DNA of 34,530 nt from Paraburkholderia translucens (GTDB lineage Bacteria; Pseudomonadota; Gammaproteobacteria; Burkholderiales; Burkholderiaceae): contig NZ_JAJITC010000030.1 of NCBI RefSeq assembly GCF_020881035.1, positions 1-34,530 of the forward strand, in the 5' to 3' direction. Positions 16,988 to 25,286 of this stretch are shown piece after piece. Made by a program: the position numbers and the translations under genes. Numbering within the stretch: position 1 is the first letter of the stretch; each line of letters begins with the position of its first letter. The notes beneath the pieces are model-generated. The model worked only from the letters and a program-made list of their open reading frames with translations. It was not told the origin of the DNA and did no database searches.

Positions 16988-17641
16988 CTAGAACTCGACA
17001 TCCAGTTCGTCGATCTCCTCCACCTCCTGCCGCGCGAGTGCGATCCATTCGCGCATCTCGGGCAGCGCCATGATCCGCTGTCCGTATTCGACGATATCCG
17101 GGTCGAGTTGCACGTCGTAGGTCACGAACCGCGTGATCACCGGCGCGTACATCGCGTCGGCCACGGTCCGCTCCCCGAACAGGAACGGGCCGCCGTACTC
17201 CTTCAGACATTCGCGCCAGATCGTCACGATCCGCTCGATGTCGGATTGCGCGCGCGCCCAAACCTTGAAGCCCGGGAAATGCGCCTTCAGGTTCATCGGC
17301 AATGCCGAGCGCAACGACGCAAACCCCGAATGCATCTCGCCGCAGATCGAGCGGCAATGCGCGCGGGCGCGGATGTCCCGCGGCAGCAGCGCCGCCTCCG
17401 GTTTCAATTCGTTCAGATACTCGGCGATCGCCATCGTGTCCCAGACCTTGACGTCCTCGTGCACGAGGCACGGCACGAGAATCGACGGCGACAGCAGCAG
17501 CAGTTCGGCGCGCGTCGCGGGATCGTCGATCGGCACCACGATCTCTTCGAACGGCAAGCCGCTGAATTTCGTCAGCAGCCAGCCGCGCAGCGACCATGAC
17601 GAGTAGTTCCTGCTGCTGATCGTGAGCGTAGTCTTGCCCAT
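16988..17641 (-). CDS. glutathione S-transferase family protein
   Basis: A 217-residue protein with a thioredoxin-like N-terminal domain (residues 5-85: ISSRNYSSWSLRGWLL, then the SILVPCLVHED cis-Pro segment and WDTMAIAEYL) and an all-helical C-terminal domain. The SRNYSSWSLR start is typical of a bacterial GST subgroup in which a Ser probably activates glutathione. The substrate is unknown. The start at 17641 has a strong GGAGGAG ribosome site 6 nt upstream, better than longer in-frame starts. It is convergent with the chemoreceptor gene and divergent from phaZ. Confidence 0.9.
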   Translation of the reverse strand: MGKTTLTISSRNYSSWSLRGWLLTKFSGLPFEEIVVPIDDPATRAELLLLSPSILVPCLVHEDVKVWDTMAIAEYLNELKPEAALLPRDIRARAHCRSICGEMHSGFASLRSALPMNLKAHFPGFKVWARAQSDIERIVTIWRECLKEYGGPFLFGERTVADAMYAPVITRFVTYDVQLDPDIVEYGQRIMALPEMREWIALARQEVEEIDELDVEF

Positions 17642-17880
17642 ACGTGTCTCCTCCAGATCGGATATTGCGCCGTGCTGGACGGCACCCATGCACGCCGCCG
17701 TGCGCGCGCGCACCAAAGCGCGGCAAGGCCGGCCCATTTCGCTGACGCATGCAAGGGATATGCCGGTCCGCTAACACATGCGGCAACCTGAGACGACATG
17801 CGTGGCAGCGCGCGCAGGCGCCTGGCGTATCACTTGCTTTGATTCGGGTTCCTGTCTTTCTGAGGCATCCGCGTGACAGT

Positions 17881-19314
17881 ATGAATCTGTTCGCCTATTC
17901 CACCTATCAGGCCTGCGCCGACATGCTGCTACCGATGCGGCACGGCGCGGCGCTGGCGAACCATTCGCTCGATGCGTGGCCCGCATTCGCGCAGACGCCG
18001 CACGGACGCTCGCTGCGCGCGGCCTGCGAGCTGCTGATCCTCGGCGGGCTCACGTCGAAGCGGCCGCCGTTCGGCATCGACAGCGTCGTCACGGAAGGCG
18101 CGCCGGTCGCGGTGGTCGAGGAAGTCGTCACGCGCACACCGTTCTGCTCGCTCTTGCATTTTCGTAAGGATGCCGTTCTCTCGAGTCCGCAGCCGCGCGT
18201 GCTGATGATCGCGCCGATGTCGGGTCACTTCGCTACCCTGCTGCGCGCAACCGTGCGCACGATGCTGGCCGAGCACGACGTCTACATCACCGACTGGCAC
18301 AATCCGCGCGACGTGCCGCTCGGCGAAGGCCGCTTCGGCTTCGACGAATTCGTGCGTCACGTGATCGACTTCACCGCGCGGATCGGGTCCGGCACCCACC
18401 TGCTCGCGGTCTGCCAGCCGACCGTCGCGGCGCTCGCCGCAGTCGCGCTGATGGCCGCCGACGATCATCCCGCGCAGCCGGCCAGCATGACATTGATGGC
18501 CGGCCCGATCGACACGCGTATCAATCCGACACGCGTCAACGAATTGGCCAAAAGCCGCTCGATCGAGTGGTTCGAACGCAATCTGATCAGCGCGGTCCCG
18601 TTCGGCTTCGCCGGCGCGCAGCGTCGCGTATATCCGGGCTTCGTGCAATTGGCGGCGTTCATGTCGATGAATCCGGGCCGCCACGCCGACTCGTTCGAGA
18701 CCATGTACTACGAGCGCGGCAAGGGCGATCCGCAGAAAGCCGACACGATCCGTACTTTCTACGAAGAATACTTCGCGACGATGGATCTGACGGCCGACTT
18801 CTATCTGGAGACCGTGGACACGGTGTTTCAGCAGCATGCGCTGCCGTTGCGCACGCTCGAAGTGGAGGGGCGTCTGGTGGAGCCGTCGAAAATTCGCCGC
18901 ACCGCGTTACTGACCGTGGAAGGCGAAAAGGACGATATCTGCGCGGTCGGGCAGACGCTCGCCGCGCAGGACATGTGCGAGCGCCTGCGGCCGTATCTGA
19001 AGACGCATCATGTGCAAACCGGTGTCGGCCACTACGGCGTGTTCAGCGGACGTCGCTGGGAGCAGCACATTTATCCGCGCGTGCGGGCCGTGATTTACGA
19101 CAACGAACCGCGCGCCGTGCTCGTCAGTTCGCGCGCGCGTCCCATCCAGCCGGTGCCCGCGGCGACCGCGGCGGAAGTCACGGCAGCCGCGCCGGTTGCG
19201 GCCGCAGTAGTCGGGGTGGAAATGGAAGCGGGCGGGAGCGCCAGCGGCAACAGCGATTCCGCGGCAACGGAGCCGACGCCATTCGCACGCAGACGGCCGC
19301 CCGCGACGACCTGA
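17881..19314 (+). CDS. phaZ: intracellular poly(3-hydroxybutyrate) depolymerase
   Basis: A 477-residue alpha/beta-hydrolase that degrades stored PHB granules. Family features include RVLMIAPMSGHFATLLR, DVYITDWHNPRDVPL, the nucleophile Cys178 in AVCQPT (a Cys in place of Ser, as in the Ralstonia intracellular enzyme), an acid residue at Asp351/352 in EGEKDD, and His384 in VGHYGVF. The last 50 or so residues are a low-complexity Ala/Pro/Glu tail beyond the usual family end. The start at 17881 matches the family N-terminus (MNLFAYSTYQACADMLLPMR); there is no clear ribosome site. It implies that this organism stores PHB. Confidence 0.93.
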   Translation: MNLFAYSTYQACADMLLPMRHGAALANHSLDAWPAFAQTPHGRSLRAACELLILGGLTSKRPPFGIDSVVTEGAPVAVVEEVVTRTPFCSLLHFRKDAVLSSPQPRVLMIAPMSGHFATLLRATVRTMLAEHDVYITDWHNPRDVPLGEGRFGFDEFVRHVIDFTARIGSGTHLLAVCQPTVAALAAVALMAADDHPAQPASMTLMAGPIDTRINPTRVNELAKSRSIEWFERNLISAVPFGFAGAQRRVYPGFVQLAAFMSMNPGRHADSFETMYYERGKGDPQKADTIRTFYEEYFATMDLTADFYLETVDTVFQQHALPLRTLEVEGRLVEPSKIRRTALLTVEGEKDDICAVGQTLAAQDMCERLRPYLKTHHVQTGVGHYGVFSGRRWEQHIYPRVRAVIYDNEPRAVLVSSRARPIQPVPAATAAEVTAAAPVAAAVVGVEMEAGGSASGNSDSAATEPTPFARRRPPATT

Positions 19315-19362
19315 GCGCCGCGCGGGGCCGCGCGTTGCGTCGGTTCACGGGATGCCGTTCCA

Positions 19363-19797
19363 TCACACTGTCGCATCACGCCAAGGCGTCGGAGCCGGCA
19401 CTGGGCACGGCGCCTCGGCGTCGATCGATTTGAAGTCGGCCGGCGAAACGATCTCCAGGTACTCCATATCTTCCGAATAGTCGAACAGATAATGGACGAT
19501 GCCCGGTGCCTGATGCACGCAATCGCCGGCCGCGACGAGCGTCTCCTGGTCGCCGTACATGAAGCGCGCCCAGCCCTTCAGCATGAACACGATGTGGAAT
19601 TCGGCCTCATGACGGTGCCAGCCAGTGCCTTGCTCTGGTGCGTGATTCGCCTTGACGAGTTGCGCGAGCACCTTGCCGCCGGTCGCCTCGGCGATCCCCA
19701 GATCACGGTAAAGGAAGAAGTCGCGCAGGCCCTGATCCACGTACGACGTGTCTTGCGGACGGATATGGCTGAATTGCGTGGCGAATGGGTTGGACAT
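19363..19797 (-). CDS. cupin-domain protein
   Basis: A 144-residue single-domain cupin. Motif 1 is seen as GTGWHRHEAEFHIVFMLKG, with His61, His63 and Glu66 as likely metal ligands, and motif 2 as GDCVHQAPGIVHYLF, with His102 as the fourth ligand. The metal site looks intact, so an enzyme or small-molecule sensor role is possible; the substrate cannot be told. The start at 19797 has GGAG 7 nt upstream. The flavin-reductase gene lies 99 bp upstream on the same strand, so they may form a two-gene operon. Confidence 0.86.
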   Translation of the reverse strand: MSNPFATQFSHIRPQDTSYVDQGLRDFFLYRDLGIAEATGGKVLAQLVKANHAPEQGTGWHRHEAEFHIVFMLKGWARFMYGDQETLVAAGDCVHQAPGIVHYLFDYSEDMEYLEIVSPADFKSIDAEAPCPVPAPTPWRDATV

Positions 19798-19896
19798 GAT
19801 CGCGCTCCAGGAAGGTGAGCCGGTATCGCAACCGGCGCGTTGGAGCGCCGGTTGCAAGCATCAAGCAGGCCAGTGGACCTAATGGAGCGAGCGGGT

Positions 19897-20508
19897 TCAG
19901 ACCGTCGGGCGGATCATCTGGAACATCTCGCCGATCTGCGCATAGTCGGCGCGATAACCGGCGCGCATGATCGGCTGCGCGGCATGCGTGTCGAACAGGC
20001 CATCCTTCAGATACGCGTCGTCGATATGCACGCCGACCACCTGGCCGAGCGACAGATAGTTGTCCATCGGCTTGCCGTCGATGTCATGTAGACGCACGAT
20101 CTGCAGCAGCTTGCATTCGAGCGCGGCAGGCGATTCGGCGACGTGCGGCACCGCGACGTTGCAGCCTGGCGCGGGCGTGAGACCGGCCAGCGCGAACTCG
20201 TCGACATGCGGCGCAACCGGCGCCGACGAGCGGTTCATCTGCTCGGCGAGCGGCCGCGTGGCGAGATTCCACACGAATTCGCCGGTCGACTCGATGTTGG
20301 CGAGGCTGTCCTTGCGGCCCTCGCTGCAAAAACCGATGATCGGCGGAAAGGTCGCGAACGCACCAAAGAAGCTGTACGGCGCGAGATTGAGCGTCCCTTC
20401 GGGGTCGCGCGACGAAATCCAGCCGATCAGCCGCGGCGCGACAATCGCCTTGAAAGGATCATGCGGCAGGCCGTGACCGAAGGCGGGGTCGTAGAAGTAA
20501 TGGGACAT
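19897..20508 (-). CDS. flavin reductase family protein (FMN-binding split barrel)
   Basis: A 203-residue protein of the flavin reductase-like family. The N-terminal segment (IVAPRLIGWISSRDPEGTLNLAPYSFFGAFATFPPIIGF) is the diagnostic FMN-binding part. Then come the DSLANIESTGEFVWNLA strand and the C-terminal GQVVGVHIDD segment. It would bind FMN and reduce flavin or a bound substrate with NAD(P)H; the partner is unknown. No strong ribosome site precedes 20508, but the start agrees with family length. The cupin gene follows. Confidence 0.88.
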   Translation of the reverse strand: MSHYFYDPAFGHGLPHDPFKAIVAPRLIGWISSRDPEGTLNLAPYSFFGAFATFPPIIGFCSEGRKDSLANIESTGEFVWNLATRPLAEQMNRSSAPVAPHVDEFALAGLTPAPGCNVAVPHVAESPAALECKLLQIVRLHDIDGKPMDNYLSLGQVVGVHIDDAYLKDGLFDTHAAQPIMRAGYRADYAQIGEMFQMIRPTV

Positions 20509-20662
20509 GGCGTGGCTTAGGATTGGCGTGTGAAAGTTGGTGCGAAAAGCGGCGCAGAGCCCGGGACAGGAAGGCTATTTATACCGCACAAGTTGCGCAC
20601 GCCGGTGTGCCCCGCGTCGACCTTCGCGCAACAGCACGGCCGCACTCGCACGCCCGAATGCA

Positions 20663-20701
20663 ACGAAGCCGGCCTGCCCGTGACGGGAAGACCGGCTTCG
20701 T
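20663..20701 (-). terminator. probable terminator of the small His-rich protein gene
   Basis: A 10-bp perfect stem (ACGAAGCCGG with CCGGCTTCGT) encloses a smaller hairpin. It lies 38 bp past the stop of the minus-strand gene at 20740. Only a weak T-rich tail follows on the minus strand. Confidence 0.55.
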
Positions 20702-20739
20702 GGACTCGCGCCGTCAGCTGCGGCGCCGTTGGGCGCGTA

Positions 20740-21051
20740 TTAGTAGCGCGGCGGCGGCGGGCGGTGATCGTCGCGATCGTCGTGGTGGCGCGGATCGTAG
20801 TCGTGCGGATGATGGCGCAGCCACTCGTCATGCTCCCAGTAGCGATGGCCGTCCCAGTAACGGTCGCCGTGCCACCCCATGCTGACCGGCACGCCTGCCG
20901 GCATCATGTGCGGTTCACCGCGCACGACCGGCGCCGGACCGTTTTCGATGATCACGCGCTCTTGCGCGAATGCGCTACCAGCCGCGACGAGTGCGCCGCC
21001 CGCGAGCAGCGCTGCGATAAGCGAGCGCGATGCCTTGCCAAAAGTTTTCAT
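20740..21051 (-). CDS. small exported His-rich protein, function unknown
   Basis: A 103-residue protein with a signal peptide (basic start, hydrophobic LIAALLAGGALVAAG, cleavage near AFA-QE). The mature part has a YWDGHRYWEHDEW aromatic block and a tail rich in His, Asp, Arg and Pro (HHPHDYDPRHHDDRDDHRPPPP). The His/Asp tail could bind metal, but this is inference. Two adjacent ATGs exist at 21054 and 21051. The GGGAGG site lies only 2 nt before the first but 5 nt before the second, so 21051 is chosen. No family is recognised with confidence. Confidence 0.78.
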   Translation of the reverse strand: MKTFGKASRSLIAALLAGGALVAAGSAFAQERVIIENGPAPVVRGEPHMMPAGVPVSMGWHGDRYWDGHRYWEHDEWLRHHPHDYDPRHHDDRDDHRPPPPRY

Positions 21052-21384
21052 CATGACCTCCCGTCAAAGTTCTATTCCTCACCAGCGTCCGATTTGCCCG
21101 GGTCGCGCGATTCGCTTCGTTCGCTTGGCCGGCAACCCGGACCAGACGCTGTGCACGTGAGACCGACTTTAGCGGCCCAACTCGCATGAAGACGTGAGCG
21201 CTTGTAAGCGCGCATTTCAAAGATGGGGACGAATGACGGAGGACCGATTTCGCTTTCGAGCGCCACTCGGCAATGGCTTACGGGACGATCCCGCCGCCCG
21301 GCCCCCTGAATCGGCGTGAAAGCTGGTTACATTCATTTCGGGGACGAAACATTTGAGAAGGTTGTGCGCCGCGGTAGCTGCAGG
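21052..21384. other. intergenic region upstream of the small His-rich gene
   Basis: No gene is supported. On the minus strand the leader of the His-rich gene contains a possible hairpin with arms 21098-21103 and 21135-21140 (ACCCGG and CCGGGT). Between the arms is a short repeated AAGCGAA element. Nothing else stands out. Confidence 0.35.
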
Positions 21385-21429
21385 CCAAAAAAACAAAAAG
21401 CCACGACCCGCGTTTCGCGAATAGTGGCT
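21385..21429 (-). terminator. intrinsic terminator of the 52-residue protein gene
   Basis: On the minus strand, AGCCAC pairs with GTGGCT, with an inner CGCG-AAA-CGCG hairpin. It is followed by a T-rich stretch (CTTTTTGTTTTTTT). It lies about 75 bp past the stop at 21503. Confidence 0.82.
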
Positions 21430-21502
21430 CAATGAAAGGCGCTAGCTGAGATGCGCGCCGCCCCAGCGCGTTGTCCCGCGCCGAGAGGTGGTATTGCCGG
21501 TG

Positions 21503-21661
21503 TTAGTCCGTCAGCTTGATGCCGAACATCGTGGACTGCGCGCGGCGCAGACGCTCTGCTTCACGGGCACGCGCTTCGTACGAGTAGTCCGAATCCAGCG
21601 GCAGATGGGGCGACGCAAAGAGGTCGCTGACCTTTTGGAACAGTGCGAAGATGTAGCTCAT
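21503..21661 (-). CDS. 52-residue conserved-looking small protein, function unknown
   Basis: A short gene encoding MSYIFALFQKV at the start and MFGIKLTD at the end. It has a hydrophobic/aromatic N-terminus, an acidic DSDYSY middle, and a charged helix (YEARAREAERLRRAQS). There is no cleavable signal peptide. Coding status rests on a GGGAG ribosome site 5 nt before the ATG, strong G/C preference at third codon positions, a recognisable promoter region and a clear terminator. I cannot name the family; it has the size and helix character of small Burkholderiales DUF proteins. The well-formed control elements around such a short gene suggest that it is regulated. Confidence 0.75.
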   Translation of the reverse strand: MSYIFALFQKVSDLFASPHLPLDSDYSYEARAREAERLRRAQSTMFGIKLTD

Positions 21662-21688
21662 GGCGACTCCCGGTTAGTGACTGCATTG

Positions 21689-21730
21689 CTAGGGTTTTCC
21701 CTTAGGAATGATTATAGGGGTTTCCCCTAG
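21689..21730 (-). promoter_or_regulatory. promoter with paired GGGAAACCC-type dyads
   Basis: On the minus strand, a consensus TATAAT (21716-21711) lies between two related dyads. The upstream one, TAGGGG-AAA-CCCCTA (21729-21715), has perfect 6-bp arms and overlaps the -10. The downstream one, AGGG-AAAA-CCCT (21702-21691), lies past the expected start of transcription near 21704. The -35 position reads AGCTTT, far from TTGACA. This looks like an activator- or repressor-controlled promoter for the 52-residue protein. Confidence 0.7.
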
Positions 21731-21866
21731 GAAAAAGCTAGTGCAGTGCAACAAATTTCCGGTGTGGCCGGTTGCCGCGTTCTCACGGGGCTCGAAACGT
21801 TGCATCCCCGCAACAGCCCCGATTTAACGATCGGACGCCCGTGCCGCGTGGCGGCTGCAATACCAG

Positions 21867-23216
21867 CTAGTTCAGGCTCGAAATTCCTGCTTTGTGGCCG
21901 TGCAGATTACGAGCGCGTCTCGCGTGCGTCGGCGTCGCGCCGGGCTGTGTGGGCGCCGCAACGGACGTCGGGGCAGGTGCCGACGCGGCATTCGCTGTTG
22001 CCGTCGCGGCATTGGCGGCGTGCGCGTCGAGCAGGGTCGCCATCGCCGCCTGCTGGTTCTGCATCAGCTGCTCGATACGGCGCTGCTGAGCCGTCGTCTC
22101 CCGCGTGAGGCGCATTAGCAGGAGCGTCTGCGTGATGCCGATCGCCACCGTCACCAGCAGCGCGCCAACCACGATCGAGAGCATCCATTTCATGCGCCGC
22201 GAATGATCGGTTGCGGCGCGGCGTTGATCGGCGATCACGCCATACAGCGCATCGACGGTGTCGGCGAACGCGGTGGCGCGCGCGCGGTCGAGTTCCGGCT
22301 CCGAGCGCCGCGCGGTGACGGCCGCATCGGTGTGGCGCGTGTCACGCGAGGCGGCGGCGAATCCAGTGGGAGTGTCTGCAGACGCGGACCGCGGGTTCGC
22401 CAGGGGCGTCGCGGTGGAGAGCTCGTCGTCCTGCTTCGCGGTGGCGAGCTCTGACGAGGCGGATTGCGTCTCCGCCGCGGCTGCCTCCGTAGACTGGCAC
22501 ACGCTGCTGCCGATCGCAGCGGACGTGGCAACCGAAGCCGCGTCGCGCGATGCCGTCGCCGCTTTGGCGAAGGTCGCGGCGAAACGCTGCGGCGGTTTGC
22601 CAGCACCCGCCGTCGCCGCCGACTCCGCTTCGGCTGCCTGGCGCAATGCGGTCACGCTGCGCGCGACGGTCGCGGCCGCCATCGCCGGGCTGAGCGGCGC
22701 GGATGACTCACGCGGCGTTCCCGTCGGTTTCTCGTCGCTGGTTGATGCTGCGTTCGACGTGGCATCCGCGGAGGCGCCGTTCGTGGCCTCGCTTGCGCGC
22801 GCATCAGCAACCGGCATCACTGGCTCGATATCGAATCCGCTCAACTGCCCGCTCACCGGCACCGGCGCGTCAAGTTTCGCCGCACGCGGTGCGCGGCGCG
22901 CCGTCTTGTCGAACAACGCGTGTTCATCGAATGCGCCTACCGCCTGCAGCACCACATCCGGCAATTCGAAGCCATGCAGCGTGCCCTGGCGGACGTCGAT
23001 GTTCATCGCCTCGAGCGTCGCGCGAGTCGGATCGTCGGGGAACAGGTCGAGCGTGCTGTCATCGCGCGCGACGCCACTCAGTTGCGCGAGGCGTTGCGCC
23101 GAGCGCGCTGCCCGCGCCAGCTTGTTTTCGGTTTCGGTGGAGACGGCGCCCTGGCGCTGCTTCTTCGCTGCGGCGCGCCGGGGCCTGGATTGCGGGGATG
23201 CTGCGGAATCTGCCAT
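21867..23216 (-). CDS. Ala-rich single-pass membrane protein, function unknown
   Basis: A 449-residue protein. Residues 1-115 are Ala/Arg-rich but contain an ordered-looking piece (LDLFPDDPTRATLEAMNIDVRQG, then FELPDVVLQAVGAFDEHALFD). Residues about 120-330 are low-complexity Ala/Ser/Thr. A single membrane helix is at about 345-368 (MKWMLSIVVGALLVTVAIGI), followed by a coiled-coil-like stretch (RETTAQQRRIEQLMQNQQAAM) and an Ala/Pro tail ending in a basic patch. There is no signal peptide. Orientation cannot be fixed. No ribosome site is seen before ATG 23216. The opposite strand is also partly open, but the membrane helix and coiled coil support the minus reading. Family not recognised. Confidence 0.75.
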   Translation of the reverse strand: MADSAASPQSRPRRAAAKKQRQGAVSTETENKLARAARSAQRLAQLSGVARDDSTLDLFPDDPTRATLEAMNIDVRQGTLHGFELPDVVLQAVGAFDEHALFDKTARRAPRAAKLDAPVPVSGQLSGFDIEPVMPVADARASEATNGASADATSNAASTSDEKPTGTPRESSAPLSPAMAAATVARSVTALRQAAEAESAATAGAGKPPQRFAATFAKAATASRDAASVATSAAIGSSVCQSTEAAAAETQSASSELATAKQDDELSTATPLANPRSASADTPTGFAAASRDTRHTDAAVTARRSEPELDRARATAFADTVDALYGVIADQRRAATDHSRRMKWMLSIVVGALLVTVAIGITQTLLLMRLTRETTAQQRRIEQLMQNQQAAMATLLDAHAANAATATANAASAPAPTSVAAPTQPGATPTHARRARNLHGHKAGISSLN

Positions 23217-23515
23217 AGAGAAAAGAGCGGTCGTCGCCGGGAACGTGGCGCCGAATGCCGCTCGTCATTGCCATTGGAATATTTAGAGCCCGCATTGTCG
23301 CATGGCGCTCCGCCCGCGCCGAAGCCATTCCCCGACGATTTGCGCCGATTCGCGCCCGCTCGCGCGTTTCAGATGTTTGCTCCGAGGTGTCAGCACGAGG
23401 CGTTTGCTTTATGCTAAGCCGCACATCACCGCGGCCTCGGCAAGCGGGCATACTGAACCGCCATCCTGAACGCCGCCTCGAAATATTGCGCACGCTGCAC
23501 CTGAACCACTCGACC

Positions 23516-24649
23516 ATGCCAAGCACGACCCCTCCCCCTGTTTCGACGACCTCCGCCACGACCGCGCTGCGCGAGCACTTCGCGAACGTGGTGCTGCCGA
23601 TGTGGCGTGGGCCCGGCTTCAATCACGCGCTACGACTGCCTTATGAAGCGCTCGATTCGACCGGCCTTCAGCCGGCGCCCGCGCAACGCTATCGGGCGAT
23701 GGCATGTGCACGACAGTTGTTCACGTTTTCGCAGGCGGGCGACATGGAACACGCACGCGTGCTGTTCGATTCGTTGACACGCTTCTTTCAGGACGCGGAT
23801 CATGGCGGATGGTTCTACAGCGTCGACGCGCTCGGCAAGCCGCTCGACACGACCAAGGATCTCTACACGCACGCGTTCGTCGTGTTCGCGTGCGCCGAAT
23901 ACGCGCGGCGCTCCAACAGCCGGGAAGCGCTGCAACTGGTGCACGGCACAACCGCAGTGATCCAATCGAACTTCGCGGCCGACGGAGGCCTCTTCAACGC
24001 GGCGCTCAATGTCGATTTTTCGGAGGTGACGGGTACGCCGCTGCAGAATCCGCTGATGCACTTGACCGAAGCGTGGCTCGCCGCCTGCGAAGCGACGCGC
24101 GACAACGTGTTCGGGGCCGCGTTGCGCCGCCTCGCCGACGCGGTCGCACGACACTTCGTGCACGCGCCTAGCGGCTGCATCGCCGAATTGCCGATCGGCG
24201 CGAGCGGCAACCGTCTGGAGCCGGGCCATCAGTTCGAGTGGTACTGGCTGGTCAAGCAGGCGGGCGCGCTGTTCGATGGCACGGGGCTCGCCGAATCGCT
24301 GGCGCGCGCATTCACCTTCGCGCAGCAGCATGGCGTGGATCCGCGCAGTGGCGGCGTGTGCGCATCGCTCGACGAGGCCGGCCAGGCCAGCGACGCGACC
24401 CAGCGGATCTGGGCACAGACGGAATACTTGCGTGCGCTCGCCTGGCACGACGACCCGGGCGTGCGAGCGGCGCTGCCGCAACAGATCGAACGTTTTCGGC
24501 GATGCTTTCTGCATGAGCACGGCTGGTTCGAATGCAAAGCGCCAACCGGCGAAGTTGCGCGCGCCGACATGCCATCGACCACGCCGTATCACCTCGCTAC
24601 CGCGTACGCGGCGCTGCCCGTGGCCGCTGAATCGCCAGTGCGGACTTAG
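23516..24649 (+). CDS. AGE-family sugar epimerase/isomerase
   Basis: A 377-residue protein of the N-acylglucosamine 2-epimerase (AGE) family, an (alpha/alpha)6 barrel that includes GlcNAc 2-epimerases and mannose/glucose isomerases. Family blocks are RYRAMACARQLFTFSQAGD near residue 60, GGWFYSVDALGKPLDTTKDLYTHAFVV near 100, NPLMHLTEAWLA near 180, LEPGHQFEWYWLV near 235 (the catalytic His region) and the final MPSTTPYHLATAY. It lacks the extra features of renin-binding proteins and resembles the mannose-isomerase branch, but the substrate is not certain. The start at 23516 is chosen on family length. It is divergent from the Ala-rich membrane protein. Confidence 0.88.
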   Translation: MPSTTPPPVSTTSATTALREHFANVVLPMWRGPGFNHALRLPYEALDSTGLQPAPAQRYRAMACARQLFTFSQAGDMEHARVLFDSLTRFFQDADHGGWFYSVDALGKPLDTTKDLYTHAFVVFACAEYARRSNSREALQLVHGTTAVIQSNFAADGGLFNAALNVDFSEVTGTPLQNPLMHLTEAWLAACEATRDNVFGAALRRLADAVARHFVHAPSGCIAELPIGASGNRLEPGHQFEWYWLVKQAGALFDGTGLAESLARAFTFAQQHGVDPRSGGVCASLDEAGQASDATQRIWAQTEYLRALAWHDDPGVRAALPQQIERFRRCFLHEHGWFECKAPTGEVARADMPSTTPYHLATAYAALPVAAESPVRT

Positions 24650-24950
24650 CTGAACTTGGGCGGCAATAGACGAAGTTGACGGGCGGATGGACTCAGCAAA
24701 CGGTCGGGGCACATCGAGAGAAATGTGTCGGCCGTTGCCGGGAAGATTTAATGCCGCTGGTAGCCCTAGCGAAAGAAAGTTCTCGCCAGACCTACTCAAA
24801 ACGCGAAAAAAGCATCGAAATCGGGAATACCCGGATGCAGGTTGATTGGCGTCTGTCATGAAGACGTGATACAACTCTCCCCTCGCGGCCGCACGTCACA
24901 TTGAGCAATGACGGTCGCGATGCAATACACAACATTTATTTGGATCAATA
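24650..24950 (+). promoter_or_regulatory. upstream and leader region of cspA
   Basis: This gene-free stretch should contain the cspA promoter and a long 5' leader, as is usual for cold-shock genes. A possible promoter is TTGATT (24842-24847) with TGATAC (24867-24872), 19 bp apart and far from ideal. That would give a leader of roughly 70 nt. GGA in TTGGATC 8 nt before the ATG is the ribosome site. No clear terminator for the epimerase gene was found. Confidence 0.4.
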
Positions 24951-25154
24951 ATGGCAACAGGTACTGTTAAGTGGTTTAACGATGCAAAGGGCTTTGGCTT
25001 CATTACGCCGGACGACGGCGGCGAAGACCTTTTTGCACACTTCTCGGAAATCCAGGCAACGGGCTTCAAGTCCCTGCAGGAAAACCAGAAGGTGTCGTTC
25101 GAAGTCAAGCAAGGCCCGAAGGGCAAGCAAGCTGCGAACATCCAGGCAATCTAA
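24951..25154 (+). CDS. cspA: cold-shock protein (CspA family)
   Basis: A 67-residue single cold-shock domain, the normal length. It binds single-stranded RNA and DNA and melts RNA structure. The two RNA-binding motifs are intact: KGFGFITPD (RNP1) and DLFAHFS (RNP2). The TGTVKWFND start and the GPKGKQAANI end are typical. A strong terminator follows 71 bp downstream. Several paralogues are usual in this group, so the letter in the symbol is by family only. Confidence 0.96.
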   Translation: MATGTVKWFNDAKGFGFITPDDGGEDLFAHFSEIQATGFKSLQENQKVSFEVKQGPKGKQAANIQAI

Positions 25155-25225
25155 GTACTTTCAGGTACTTTGAGACAGACTTGGACGTCACGATAGGCGC
25201 CTCCACAGGCCCCTGCGTCTAATGC

Positions 25226-25259
25226 AAAATGGCTCGCTTTAGCGGGCCATTTTCTATTT
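25226..25259 (+). terminator. intrinsic terminator of cspA
   Basis: AAAATGGC pairs with GCCATTTT; after a T-G wobble the stem extends with CGC and GCG around a TTTA loop. TTTTCTATTT follows on the + strand. Confidence 0.9.
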
Positions 25260-25286
25260 GCTGCCTCGTTTTTAAGCGTCATTCCT

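Noticed and set aside
21217..21432. Minus-strand frame of 71 codons upstream of the His-rich gene
   Set aside because: It starts within the terminator of the 52-residue gene and has no ribosome site or recognisable feature.
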